Part shown: positions 26,642-34,122 of the stretch, piece after piece | Numbering within the stretch: position 1 is the first letter of the stretch | Layout of the letters: each line of letters begins with the position of its first letter | DNA from: an uncultured Flavobacteriales bacterium | GTDB lineage: Bacteria; Bacteroidota; Bacteroidia; Flavobacteriales_D; Sanyastnellaceae | DNA: 51,526 bases | Assembly: GCA_937967465.1 (NCBI GenBank) | Contig: CALBSW010000100.1 | Coordinates: 1-51,526, forward strand | Reading direction: 5' to 3' | Notes under the pieces: generated by a model | Database searches by the model: none | What the model saw: the letters and a program-made list of their open reading frames with translations, nothing else | Told to the model about the DNA's origin: nothing | Position numbers and translations under genes: made by a program

Positions 26642-27249
26642 GGACATTGGCGTTTGGCAAATGCAGCGGGCAGTTCCAGCCCTTTGGATTCGAGGGAACG
26701 CAATGCAGCGGCCACGCACAAGCGGAGGTCCTCCCCCTCCTTGAGTCGGCGGAAGATCAGGTCGTGGCCCTCCACCTCTTGATCATCGGTGATGACCAGC
26801 GCGTTCCGGTTGCCTTTCCGGTTCCATTTCCGGATGGCGGACTCCAACGTTTCACGCTCTGCATCTTGACGCGTTCCGCCGAGGAACAGCAGGGTGAAAT
26901 CCTGTTTGTTTGCAGCGAGGGCATCGGCGTCCAGTGTGACAAGCTCCACGGGCATGCCTGCAATGGACCGGCCTTCGAGAAAGGAACCGAGTTCTTCCGC
27001 CAGGTCGGGCCAATTGACCACCGCCAGCTGGAAGGAGGCCCGTTGGTCGAGATCGGGCCAGAACATTTCCCGCCCCAGGAAAAAGAGGTATTGGGCATAC
27101 ATCCTCGCCCAGATGGGCGAACGGTCAATTTCGGGGTCTGGCACCGGCGCCTCATCGACCCCGTTCTTCTGCGGCACGTCTGCCTCTGGTGCCGCCATGT
27201 GAAGCAGCGGAAGCAGAAGTCCGAAAAGAAGCAGTGTCGTGCGGAGCAT
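26638..27249 (-). CDS. YfiR-like (DUF4154) periplasmic protein
   Basis: A 203-aa exported protein with signal peptide LRTTLLLFGLLLPLLHMAAP. The mature part resembles YfiR/DUF4154: RMYAQYLFFLGREMFWPDLD aligns with the family's N-terminal 'fakfveWP' segment, FQLAVVNWPDLAEEL with the 'i.vlG.....L' strand, and FTLLFLGG with the 'dilfi' strand. In Pseudomonas YfiR is a periplasmic repressor of the HAMP protein YfiN. Here it heads an operon with a HAMP-SpoIIE phosphatase, which suggests an analogous input. The family call is by eye and moderately sure. ATG 27249 was chosen because the longer frame lacks a signal peptide. Confidence 0.62.
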   Translation of the reverse strand: MLRTTLLLFGLLLPLLHMAAPEADVPQKNGVDEAPVPDPEIDRSPIWARMYAQYLFFLGREMFWPDLDQRASFQLAVVNWPDLAEELGSFLEGRSIAGMPVELVTLDADALAANKQDFTLLFLGGTRQDAERETLESAIRKWNRKGNRNALVITDDQEVEGHDLIFRRLKEGEDLRLCVAAALRSLESKGLELPAAFAKRQCP

Positions 27250-27265
27250 GATGTGGGCGCTGACC

Positions 27266-27274
27266 CGAAAATTA
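27266..27274 (-). promoter_or_regulatory. -7-like element for the YfiR-TPR-SpoIIE-ClC operon (TAATTTTCG)
   Basis: Minus-strand TAATTTTCG resembles TAnnTTTG with an extra C. It ends 16 nt before ATG 27249 and lies in the 41-bp gap after ferritin, so the operon probably has its own promoter. Confidence 0.35.
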
Positions 27275-27290
27275 CACGTTGGGTGCGGTC

Positions 27291-27797
27291 TTATTTCTCG
27301 TCTTCTGCAGGTTCGAGCATTTCCAAGTCCCGATCGAAGAGATACAGGCCTGCAGAATCGGAGCCGATCATCGCCAGTTTGTCCATGATGGTGCGGGCCA
27401 GCGCTTCTTCTTCGATTTGCTCCGCGACGTACCACTGCATGAAGTTGTGGGTGGTGTAATCCTTCCTGGAAAGGCACAGGTCCACCACTTCATTGATGCT
27501 GGCCGTCACTTTCGTTTCATGTTCGAGCAGGGTGGTGAAAATGCCCTTGAGGCCGTCAAATTCTGCCGCCGGGGCGCTCAGCGCAGGAATGCGAGCCGTT
27601 CCACCACGTTCGTTCACGAAGTGGACCAATTTCAGCATGTGCTCGCGTTCCTCATCACTGTGCCGATAGAGGAATGCAGAGGTGCCATTGAGGCCGTTGG
27701 TTTCTGCCCAAGTGGCCATGGCGAGATAAAAATGAGAGGACTGGGCCTCCATTTCGATTTGGGCGTTGAGCGCCGCTTCAATTTGCTTATCGAGCAT
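27291..27797 (-). CDS. ftnA: Ferritin
   Basis: A 168-aa non-heme ferritin, a 24-mer iron-storage protein with ferroxidase activity. The ferroxidase ligands are visible in NAQIEMEAQSSHFYLAMA (first Glu), SDEEREHMLK (Glu and His) and the late AEQIEEEAL segment. Length and pattern fit prokaryotic FtnA; there is no heme-binding Met motif of bacterioferritin. ATG 27797 gives MLDKQIEAALNAQI, the usual start; a TTG at 27806 would fall inside the promoter. The promoter overlaps an inverted repeat shared with the upstream GbsR-type gene, which suggests local control rather than, or in addition to, Fur. Confidence 0.95.
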   Translation of the reverse strand: MLDKQIEAALNAQIEMEAQSSHFYLAMATWAETNGLNGTSAFLYRHSDEEREHMLKLVHFVNERGGTARIPALSAPAAEFDGLKGIFTTLLEHETKVTASINEVVDLCLSRKDYTTHNFMQWYVAEQIEEEALARTIMDKLAMIGSDSAGLYLFDRDLEMLEPAEDEK

Positions 27798-27799
27798 AA

Positions 27800-27819
27800 G
27801 TTTCAAATTTTAATGAAAC
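27800..27819. promoter_or_regulatory. Putative operator at the ferritin start, GTTTCA-N8-TGAAAC
   Basis: A perfect inverted repeat with 6-bp arms and an 8-nt AT-only spacer (AATTTTAA). It overlaps the ferritin -7 box and ends 2 nt from its start codon. The core TTTCA-N8-TGAAA is identical, with identical spacing, to the repeat at the start of the GbsR-family gene (28329-28354). Confidence 0.6.
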
Positions 27820-27835
27820 AGAACAGTTGATTCAA
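27804..27835 (-). promoter_or_regulatory. Ferritin promoter (TTG...TAAAATTTG)
   Basis: On the minus strand -33 TTG (27835-27833) is followed after 20 bp by TAAAATTTG (27812-27804). The start codon is 6 nt further on. The -7 box sits inside the putative operator, so a bound protein would block polymerase. Confidence 0.55.
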
Positions 27836-27846
27836 GAGGGTCGAGG

Positions 27847-28329
27847 TTATTGAGAATCAATCAGATGTTCTGTAATCGTGAGTTGAGTTTCAAGCTGTTG
27901 TCCCAAACCTTGAATGGGGTCGAGCCAAGCGAGGTCTTGCTGGCTGGCGATCGCGCCCAGGCTGAGCCCCATGTCTTGTAAAGGTCGCAGTGTCTGTTGG
28001 AAATGGCGCAATTGCAGGGCGCTGAACAAGGTGATGGGGTCGCTGACCGCCCGAAATTGGTCGTTTCGGTGGCCCAGGATACGCAATCGGTTGACCAAAC
28101 CGGCTTTTTCCAGAACAGAGAGCTGTGTGCTGGTCCCCCCACGGCTGATGTCCAGCGCACCCATGATCTCGTCTTGGCTGCGGGTGGTTCCTTCAGCGAG
28201 GAGATAGGCGTGGATGCGACCCGCGCTTTTCGAGAGCCCCCAACTCTTCAGGATGCCAGGCCATTGTTCCATGAAAAGCTGGGCTGCCGGGCTGTCTGAG
28301 TGGGTTGTAGCTGTGTCAGGTTGCGACAT
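27847..28329 (-). CDS. GbsR/MarR family transcriptional regulator
   Basis: A 160-aa DNA-binding regulator. The winged-helix region reads SWGLSKSAGRIHAYLLAEG, then SQDEIMGALDISRGGTSTQLSVLEKAGLVNRLRILGHRNDQF, a clear match to the GbsR family (helix-turn-helix at about residues 50-95). The C-terminal helices should dimerise. GbsR proteins often repress neighbours in response to small ligands. ATG 28329 lies at the edge of an inverted repeat, TTGATTTCA-N8-TGAAATCAA; GTG 28338 inside the repeat is less likely. Ferritin starts 49 bp downstream on the same strand under a related repeat, so autoregulation and ferritin control are inferred. Confidence 0.87.
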   Translation of the reverse strand: MSQPDTATTHSDSPAAQLFMEQWPGILKSWGLSKSAGRIHAYLLAEGTTRSQDEIMGALDISRGGTSTQLSVLEKAGLVNRLRILGHRNDQFRAVSDPITLFSALQLRHFQQTLRPLQDMGLSLGAIASQQDLAWLDPIQGLGQQLETQLTITEHLIDSQ

Positions 28330-28354
28330 TGATTTCACGAAAAAATGAAATCAA
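28329..28354. promoter_or_regulatory. Putative operator at the GbsR-family gene, TTGATTTCA-N8-TGAAATCAA
   Basis: A perfect inverted repeat with 9-bp arms and an 8-nt spacer (CGAAAAAA). It covers the start codon edge of the regulator and the stop codon of the upstream FAD oxidoreductase. On the minus strand a weak promoter can be drawn: TTG at 28368-28366, 19 bp, then ATTTTTTCG at 28346-28338, so the repeat overlaps the -7 region. Confidence 0.65.
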
Positions 28355-29349
28355 GCGGTCATCTGCAAGCGGGTGGGGTCGACTTGGGGGTCCCAGTGGG
28401 TCACACCGGCCATCCCGTCGGCGAGGTGTTGGGCCCACCGTGGCCCGATGAGGACGCCCCTTGTGCCGAGGCCATTGAACACGAAATGCCCAGGCCGACT
28501 CGGTCTCGGACCCACCGCGGGACGCCTGTCCTTGGATACGGGCCTGAGTCCGGCTTCATGGGCATGTACGTCCACTCGAAATGGGGCGGGGTGGGCCTTT
28601 TGGAGGCGTTCGAGCAGGAAGGCGCGTGTCTCGGCGGTGGGGTCGAGGTCTGTGCGGTCCCATTCATAGCTCGCACCGAGTCGCCACTGGCCAGGTGCCA
28701 TGGGCAAGGTCCACTTTCCGAAGTTGTCAATGAGGTCATCGGCGATGGTGTGGCCCTCGGTCCCAATGGTCAGGATTTCTCCCCGATTGGCGCGGATGTC
28801 CAGGGGCTCCAGCTGCGGAGAAAGGCGCTCGTGGACGCCACGACAGTGGACCACAGCATCCCATGTCGCGGCGTTGTCGGAGGGGCTCCACTTCTGCTGG
28901 CTGAATCGGCCGAGTGCAGTCAGATGCTGGCGCCAAGAGACCAGGAGTTTGGGCAAATTCAACCATCCCCCACCTCTCACAGGCCCGATTTGCGCGCCGT
29001 TGGGAAGCTCGGATACAGGGTCGATCCACGGAATCTCGTCGCATTTGGAGTCCCAGAGCTCCGCATACTCCTGGTTGGGAATGCGTTTGTGAATGGGGAG
29101 GGGGTGGAGGAAGGTGTCGTTCAGAATGGACTCAAAGTCGGCGTAGGTGGCCTGCATGGCGTCCAAGTGCAACCGGGCATCCCAGACTTCGACAATGCGC
29201 CGGAAGGACATGGGATTGTACATGCCGGCGGCCACGGAGGATGCGCAGTGCTCACCAGAATCCACGACGTGCACGTCCCAGCCACGTTGCAGGCAGGCGT
29301 GGCTGGCCAGCGTGCCCGCGAGGCCTTGTCCGACGATGAGAACGCGCAC
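28351..29349 (-). CDS. FAD-dependent oxidoreductase (DAO family)
   Basis: A 332-aa flavoenzyme of the D-amino-acid oxidase/glycine oxidase fold. The N-terminal dinucleotide motif is VLIVGQGLAGTLASHACLQRG (GxGxxG type), and the C-terminal FAD-binding part reads GLRPVSKDRRPAVGPRP and FVFNGLGTRGVLIGPRWA. The substrate is an amine or amino acid by family, otherwise unknown. It follows kbl by 5 bp, and kbl makes glycine, so a glycine- or amino-acid-linked role is conceivable but not shown. The start is GTG 29349. The stop lies inside the operator-like repeat of the next gene. Confidence 0.85.
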   Translation of the reverse strand: MRVLIVGQGLAGTLASHACLQRGWDVHVVDSGEHCASSVAAGMYNPMSFRRIVEVWDARLHLDAMQATYADFESILNDTFLHPLPIHKRIPNQEYAELWDSKCDEIPWIDPVSELPNGAQIGPVRGGGWLNLPKLLVSWRQHLTALGRFSQQKWSPSDNAATWDAVVHCRGVHERLSPQLEPLDIRANRGEILTIGTEGHTIADDLIDNFGKWTLPMAPGQWRLGASYEWDRTDLDPTAETRAFLLERLQKAHPAPFRVDVHAHEAGLRPVSKDRRPAVGPRPSRPGHFVFNGLGTRGVLIGPRWAQHLADGMAGVTHWDPQVDPTRLQMTA

Positions 29350-29354
29350 GGGGT

Positions 29355-30560
29355 TCAGGCCGGCGTGGCGACCACGCCCAATTCGCGGCCCACTTTTTCG
29401 AACGCGGCGAGGGCGCGGTCGAGGTGCTCCTTGGTGTGGGCGGCACTCAGCTGAACCCGGATGCGGGCTTGGTCCTTGGGAACGACCGGGTAGAAGAATC
29501 CGATGACGTAAATGCCCTCCTTCAGCAAGGCGTCCGCCATGACTTGGCTGAGTTTGGCATCGCCCAGCATGACCGGGACGATGGCACTTTCTCCATCCTT
29601 GAAATCGAGGCCAATGCGGCGGAGGCCGTCCTTGAAATAGGCCGTGTTGTCCTCCAGGCGGTCGCGGAGCTCAGTGGTCTCATCCAGCATGCGGAAGACC
29701 TCCAAGCTCGCGCCCACGATGCTGGGGGCGAGGGAGTTGCTGAACAAGTAAGGCCGGCTGCGCTGCCGCAGCATCTCGATGATCTCCGCACGGCCCGTGG
29801 TGAATCCGCCCATGGCACCGCCCAAGGCCTTGCCCAGCGTGCCGGTGATGATGTCCACGCGGCCCAACGCGTTTCGGAGTTCAACAGAACCCCGGCCCGT
29901 CTTTCCGATGAAGCCGGTGGCGTGGCATTCGTCGACCATCACGAGGGCATCGTATTGGTCCGCGAGGTCGCAAATGCGGTCAATCTGGGCCACATATCCA
30001 TCCATGGAGAAGACCCCGTCGGTGACGATGATCTTGAAGCGATGACCGGCCTCGTTGGCGGCTTGGAGCTGCTTCTCCAAGTCGGCCATGTCGTTGTTGG
30101 CATACCGATAGCGGGCCGCCTTGCACAGGCGCACACCGTCGATGATGGAGGCGTGATTCAGGGAGTCTGAGATGATCGCATCTTCTGCTGTCAAGAGCGG
30201 CTCAAACACCCCGCCATTCGCATCAAAGGCGGCGGCGTACAGGATGGTGTCCTCCGTTTCGTGGAAGTCGGCGATCGTCTGCTCGAGCTCTTTGTGGATG
30301 TCCTGTGTTCCGCAGATGAAGCGGACGGAGCTCATGCCGAAACCGCGCTCGTCAATGGCCCGCTTGGCCGCCTCCACCACCCGGGGGTGGGAGGACAGTC
30401 CCAAGTAGTTGTTCGCACAGAAATTCAGGACTTCACTCCCGTCGTCCAGTCGAATCGCCGCGTCCTGGACGGAGACGATGACGCGTTCTTTCTTGAACAG
30501 GCCGTCGGCCTCGATGGCGCTGAGCGCTTCACCGAGGTGGGTTTTCATGGAACCGTACAT
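29355..30560 (-). CDS. kbl: Glycine C-acetyltransferase (2-amino-3-ketobutyrate CoA ligase)
   Basis: A 401-aa PLP-dependent enzyme of the alpha-oxoamine synthase family that cleaves 2-amino-3-ketobutyrate with CoA to glycine and acetyl-CoA during threonine breakdown. Visible motifs are NFCANNYLGLSSHPRV, GMSSVRFICGTQDIHKELE, VTDGVFSMDGYVA, VDECHATGFIGKTGRG and the PLP-lysine segment ITGTLGKALGGAMGGFT. ATG 30560 gives MYGSMKTHLGEAL, the usual KBL N-terminus, and lies 5 nt behind a TATCTTCG box. Related enzymes (serine palmitoyltransferase, KbaS) share the fold, but the GTQDIHKELE region favours Kbl. No tdh is adjacent. Confidence 0.93.
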   Translation of the reverse strand: MYGSMKTHLGEALSAIEADGLFKKERVIVSVQDAAIRLDDGSEVLNFCANNYLGLSSHPRVVEAAKRAIDERGFGMSSVRFICGTQDIHKELEQTIADFHETEDTILYAAAFDANGGVFEPLLTAEDAIISDSLNHASIIDGVRLCKAARYRYANNDMADLEKQLQAANEAGHRFKIIVTDGVFSMDGYVAQIDRICDLADQYDALVMVDECHATGFIGKTGRGSVELRNALGRVDIITGTLGKALGGAMGGFTTGRAEIIEMLRQRSRPYLFSNSLAPSIVGASLEVFRMLDETTELRDRLEDNTAYFKDGLRRIGLDFKDGESAIVPVMLGDAKLSQVMADALLKEGIYVIGFFYPVVPKDQARIRVQLSAAHTKEHLDRALAAFEKVGRELGVVATPA

Positions 30561-30565
30561 GCTGG

Positions 30566-30594
30566 CGAAGATACCGGACCCCACGCTCAGTCAA
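30566..30594 (-). promoter_or_regulatory. kbl promoter (TTG...TATCTTCG)
   Basis: On the minus strand TTG (30594-30592), an 18-bp spacer and TATCTTCG (30573-30566) precede ATG 30560 by 5 nt. This predicts a leaderless kbl mRNA, with the -33 element inside the end of the upstream gene. Confidence 0.55.
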
Positions 30595-31975
30595 GGGCAC
30601 CGAAGTCTTGAATGCGATAGAGGACGATGCGCTTGTCGCTTTCCGATTTGGTGCGGACGACGAGGGGGTGGCCAAAGCGCGCCGTGGTCTCGGCGTTGGT
30701 CACTTGGATGATGCGCGCTCTGCGGGACCGTCGGGTTTCCGGCGAGGGTATTTGATCCAGGCCGATGATGGTGTCGAATTGGTCTGCATTGAGCAGCCGG
30801 CCTCGGTGGGACAGCAATTGAACGACCATGTTGGACAAGGGCGCCTGTCCTTCTGCGTCCGGCAGGACCAACGGAGTTAGGGGCTTTCGTCGTGAACGGC
30901 CATTGGACAGAAGTGCGAATCCGAGCAGGATGGAAACGACTCCCAGCGCAATGGCCAGGAGCCACCCCTTGTTTTCTGACTCCATCAGGTCAAACCCAGG
31001 CTGGGCGACTTCCGGGGCAGGGACGATGAGCGGTTTCCATTCCGCCCCTGTAACCAGGTCAGCGACGTCCTCTTGGATGAGGCCATATGATGTTCTGAGA
31101 AACAGGGTATTGCCTTTGGACCCAACCCAGCTGTCCACCTCCCTCGAGTGCGTGCGTTGATAATTCTGGAACCGACTCCGGGCCCAGCTCGAGGGCATTT
31201 CCACGTAGGTCAAATTGGATGTGTTGCAGATGAACAGGATGCCGGCGCTGGAGCACACTGCATAATCCTTCAGGTGTTGTGCACTTTGGTTGGGAGCCAA
31301 TACACTCACATCCGGGTTGAGCAGGCCGAGTTGGCGCCATTCTCCAGAACCATGGGGAAGGACATACACGGGTGATGGGAGGTCGAACTCCTTGGAATTC
31401 GCAGCCAAATTGATGAACAGGCTCGCCGAATCCATCGCGAACACAATGGCATCCTCAGTGTCGGGTGGCGGAGTCTCTGAGGGCAGGATTTCAATCTCTC
31501 CGGTTTCGATAGAATGGAACAGCCGTTGTTGGTGCTTGAACCAATTGGCCTGCCCGCTTTGCCAAAAGAGCGTGGAATCGAACCAAAAAGGAGTTGCCCC
31601 GTAGTTGTGGCCCAGCAGATTGCTTTGGCTCGCATTGGTCTGGCCATCATACGTCAGATAACGCAGGTCGCCATCGACGTACCAGGCGTGCTGTCCGTCA
31701 TTGGATTTCAAGTATTTCACAGTGAGGAAGCGACCGGGCTTTCTCGGTGACTCCACGCTGTACTTGAAGTTGTCCAAGTCCATGCTGTCGAGCGCATTCC
31801 AGATTTCTGGATTGGCCCATCGGAAGGGCTCTCCCGGCAGCCAGATGCGCTCGTTTCCGTTGTACAAGAGCGAGTCAGGCGTGTACGGAACGCCCTCCTC
31901 TTGGACCGGGGCAGCCACTCCAGACATGGCGGTCCAAAGCGTCAGAAAAGACAGGAAGGAAATGTGTGGCCACAT
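30587..31975 (-). CDS. Unknown membrane protein with C-terminal cytoplasmic domain
   Basis: A 462-aa protein not recognised as a named family. A signal peptide (residues 1-22) leads into a roughly 310-aa exported region rich in Trp, Tyr and Ser, with strand-like repeats such as TVKYLKSNDGQHAWYVDGD. One transmembrane helix (338-357) is followed by a basic stretch and a C-terminal domain of about 95 residues with LLSHRGRLLNADQFDTIIG and ETRRSRRARIIQVTN. The layout, an outside sensor with one TM helix and a small inside domain, is that of a transmembrane signalling protein, but that is inference. No partner gene is obvious. Confidence 0.75.
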   Translation of the reverse strand: MWPHISFLSFLTLWTAMSGVAAPVQEEGVPYTPDSLLYNGNERIWLPGEPFRWANPEIWNALDSMDLDNFKYSVESPRKPGRFLTVKYLKSNDGQHAWYVDGDLRYLTYDGQTNASQSNLLGHNYGATPFWFDSTLFWQSGQANWFKHQQRLFHSIETGEIEILPSETPPPDTEDAIVFAMDSASLFINLAANSKEFDLPSPVYVLPHGSGEWRQLGLLNPDVSVLAPNQSAQHLKDYAVCSSAGILFICNTSNLTYVEMPSSWARSRFQNYQRTHSREVDSWVGSKGNTLFLRTSYGLIQEDVADLVTGAEWKPLIVPAPEVAQPGFDLMESENKGWLLAIALGVVSILLGFALLSNGRSRRKPLTPLVLPDAEGQAPLSNMVVQLLSHRGRLLNADQFDTIIGLDQIPSPETRRSRRARIIQVTNAETTARFGHPLVVRTKSESDKRIVLYRIQDFGALD

Positions 31976-31987
31976 GATTTGAAAATC
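31976..31987. repeat. Short inverted repeat GATTT-GA-AAATC
   Basis: Five-bp arms with a 2-nt spacer directly before the start codon of the unknown membrane protein (ATG 31975, minus strand). It could be a small operator or chance; the sequence differs from the TTTCA-N8-TGAAA repeat. Confidence 0.25.
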
Positions 31988-32038
31988 CGTTGCCCAATAT
32001 CGTCAACAGGAGAGGGAGTGCACCCGGAAGCCGGGGAG

Positions 32039-32046
32039 TAACTTCG
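32039..32046 (+). promoter_or_regulatory. -7 element for metG (TAACTTCG)
   Basis: TAACTTCG ends 6 nt before ATG 32053 and supports that start over the upstream in-frame ATG at 31990. No -33 TTG at normal distance. Confidence 0.45.
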
Positions 32047-32052
32047 TCCATC

Positions 32053-34122
32053 ATGTCCGAGCACCCCGCGCGCACCCTGGTTACTTCTGCCTTGCCGTAT
32101 GCCAACGGCCCGATTCACATTGGCCACATCGCCGGCGCCTACCTGCCGGCTGATCTGTACGTCCGGTACCTCCGCGCCCGGAAGCGCGATGTGGTCTGGG
32201 TCTGCGGTTCGGATGAACATGGTGCGGCCATCACGTTGCGCGCCCGAAAAGAAGGCACCACACCACGCGCCATTGTGGACCGGTACCACGAGGAGATGCA
32301 AGCGGCCTTTCGCGGACTGGACATCGCCTTCGACCACTACGACCGGACCTCCAGCCCACAGCATCATGCGTTTGCACAGGAATTTTTCTTGACGCTGCTC
32401 GAGAAGGGCGCGTTCACGGAAGAGACCCGCAAGCAGTTCTTCGATCCGGTGGAGAATCAATTTCTCGCGGACCGGTATGTGCAGGGAACGTGCCCGAAAT
32501 GCCAGCACGACGGCGCTTTCGGTGACCAATGTGAAAAGTGTGGGTCGGCGTTGTCCCCCGAGGAATTGATCGACCCCAAAAGCACCCTCAGCGGGGCCAC
32601 GCCAGAATGGAAGGACACCACCCTGTGGTACCTGCCGATGGACCGCCACGAGGATTGGCTCCGGACCTACCTCGAGCAAGGCGATTTGGAGGGCCATGCC
32701 CACCACGATCCCAAGGCATGGAAAGCCCATGTGCTGGGACAGTGCAAGAGTTGGGTCGACGGCGGGCTGCAGAGCCGGGCCATGACACGCGACTTGGACT
32801 GGGGCGTGCCCGTTCCGGTGGAAGGGGCGGACGGCAAGGTCCTCTACGTCTGGCTCGACGCGCCGCTGGGCTACATCACCGCCACCAAGAATTGGGCGGA
32901 GAAGAACGGGACGGATTGGGAGCCTTATTGGAAAGACAAGGACACCCAGTTGGTCCACTTCATCGGCAAGGACAACATCGTCTTCCATTGCATCATCTTC
33001 CCCATCCTGCTCAAGGAGCATGGCGGATATCTGTTGCCACACAATGTGCCGGCCAACGAATTCATGAACCTGGAAGGCGACAAGATCTCCACCTCGCGCA
33101 ACTGGGCAGTCTGGGCGAAGGAGTACATCGATGATTTCCCCGGCCGCAGCGACGAGATGCGCTACGTTCTGGCGTCCATCATGCCGGAGCAGAAGGATGC
33201 TGAATTCACGTGGGAGGACTTTCAAGCCCGGGTCAACAACGAATTGGCCGACGTCCTCGGAAACTTCGTGAACCGGGTGTTGGTGCTGACCGGCAAATAC
33301 TTCGATGGCAAGGTGCCCGCGGCGAGCGGATTGTGGACGGAGACGGATCAAGCGTTGCGCGAGCTGATGGGCCGTACCCCTGCCGCAGTGGGCGAGTCCA
33401 TCGAGCGTTACCGCTTCCGGGACGCCCTGCAGCATGCGATGGGCCTTGTGCGTGCCGGCAACAAGTACCTCACGGAGGAAGAACCTTGGAAGGTCATCAA
33501 GAGCGATGCGCAACGCACAGCGGACATTCTCAACCTCGCTTTGCAGGTGACGGCGAATGCGGCCATTGTCCTCGCGCCTTTCTTGCCGAGGACGTCAGAA
33601 AAGCTGTCTGCCGCTCTGGGAACCTCCGCGTTGCCATGGGATGCGGCGGGCGGAGACTTGGTCCCCACTGGACAACCGCTCGGCACATTGCCCATCTTGT
33701 TTGACAAGGTGACGGATGAGCAAGTGGCGGCACAGCGCGAAAAATTGGGTCCGGACGCAGCCGAACTCGGCCTGCGCGATGTGGAGCCGGAGAAGCCCGG
33801 CACGTCATTCGATGATTTTCAGGCCATGGACCTCCGCGTGGCGGAGGTGGTCGCGGCGGAAAAGGTGAAGGGCGCAGACAAGCTGCTCCAACTGACTGTT
33901 CGAACCGGATACGACGAGCGGACCGTGGTCAGTGGCATCGCAGAACACTTTGCACCGGAGGACGTGGTGGGACGGCGCGTCACCCTGCTGGCCAACCTGG
34001 CGCCGCGCAAGATCCGCGGCGTGGTCTCACAGGGCATGGTGTTGATGGCCTCCACCGAGGACGGGGGACTTCGCTTCGTCACCCCGGAAGAGGGTGCCGA
34101 ACCCGGCGACATCATTCGCTGA
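32053..34122 (+). CDS. metG: Methionyl-tRNA synthetase
   Basis: A 689-aa class I synthetase that charges tRNA-Met. The HIGH motif is in PYANGPIHIGH. A zinc knuckle, CPKCQHDGAFGDQCEKCG, lies near residue 145, and the KMSKS loop reads KISTS (33082-33096), a variant I recall from other Bacteroidota. The C-terminal 105 residues form a tRNA-binding OB fold (FQAMDLRVAEVVAAEKVKGADKLLQLTV, then ANLAPRKIRGVVSQGM). ATG 32053 gives MSEHPARTLVTSALPYANG, preceded by a -7 box. The last 11 bp overlap the 3' end of the convergent Kunitz-domain gene. Confidence 0.97.
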   Translation: MSEHPARTLVTSALPYANGPIHIGHIAGAYLPADLYVRYLRARKRDVVWVCGSDEHGAAITLRARKEGTTPRAIVDRYHEEMQAAFRGLDIAFDHYDRTSSPQHHAFAQEFFLTLLEKGAFTEETRKQFFDPVENQFLADRYVQGTCPKCQHDGAFGDQCEKCGSALSPEELIDPKSTLSGATPEWKDTTLWYLPMDRHEDWLRTYLEQGDLEGHAHHDPKAWKAHVLGQCKSWVDGGLQSRAMTRDLDWGVPVPVEGADGKVLYVWLDAPLGYITATKNWAEKNGTDWEPYWKDKDTQLVHFIGKDNIVFHCIIFPILLKEHGGYLLPHNVPANEFMNLEGDKISTSRNWAVWAKEYIDDFPGRSDEMRYVLASIMPEQKDAEFTWEDFQARVNNELADVLGNFVNRVLVLTGKYFDGKVPAASGLWTETDQALRELMGRTPAAVGESIERYRFRDALQHAMGLVRAGNKYLTEEEPWKVIKSDAQRTADILNLALQVTANAAIVLAPFLPRTSEKLSAALGTSALPWDAAGGDLVPTGQPLGTLPILFDKVTDEQVAAQREKLGPDAAELGLRDVEPEKPGTSFDDFQAMDLRVAEVVAAEKVKGADKLLQLTVRTGYDERTVVSGIAEHFAPEDVVGRRVTLLANLAPRKIRGVVSQGMVLMASTEDGGLRFVTPEEGAEPGDIIR

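Noticed and set aside
33082..33096. KISTS in place of KMSKS in methionyl-tRNA synthetase.
   Set aside because: I recall this variant as common in Bacteroidota MetRS; all other motifs are intact, so it is not a defect.
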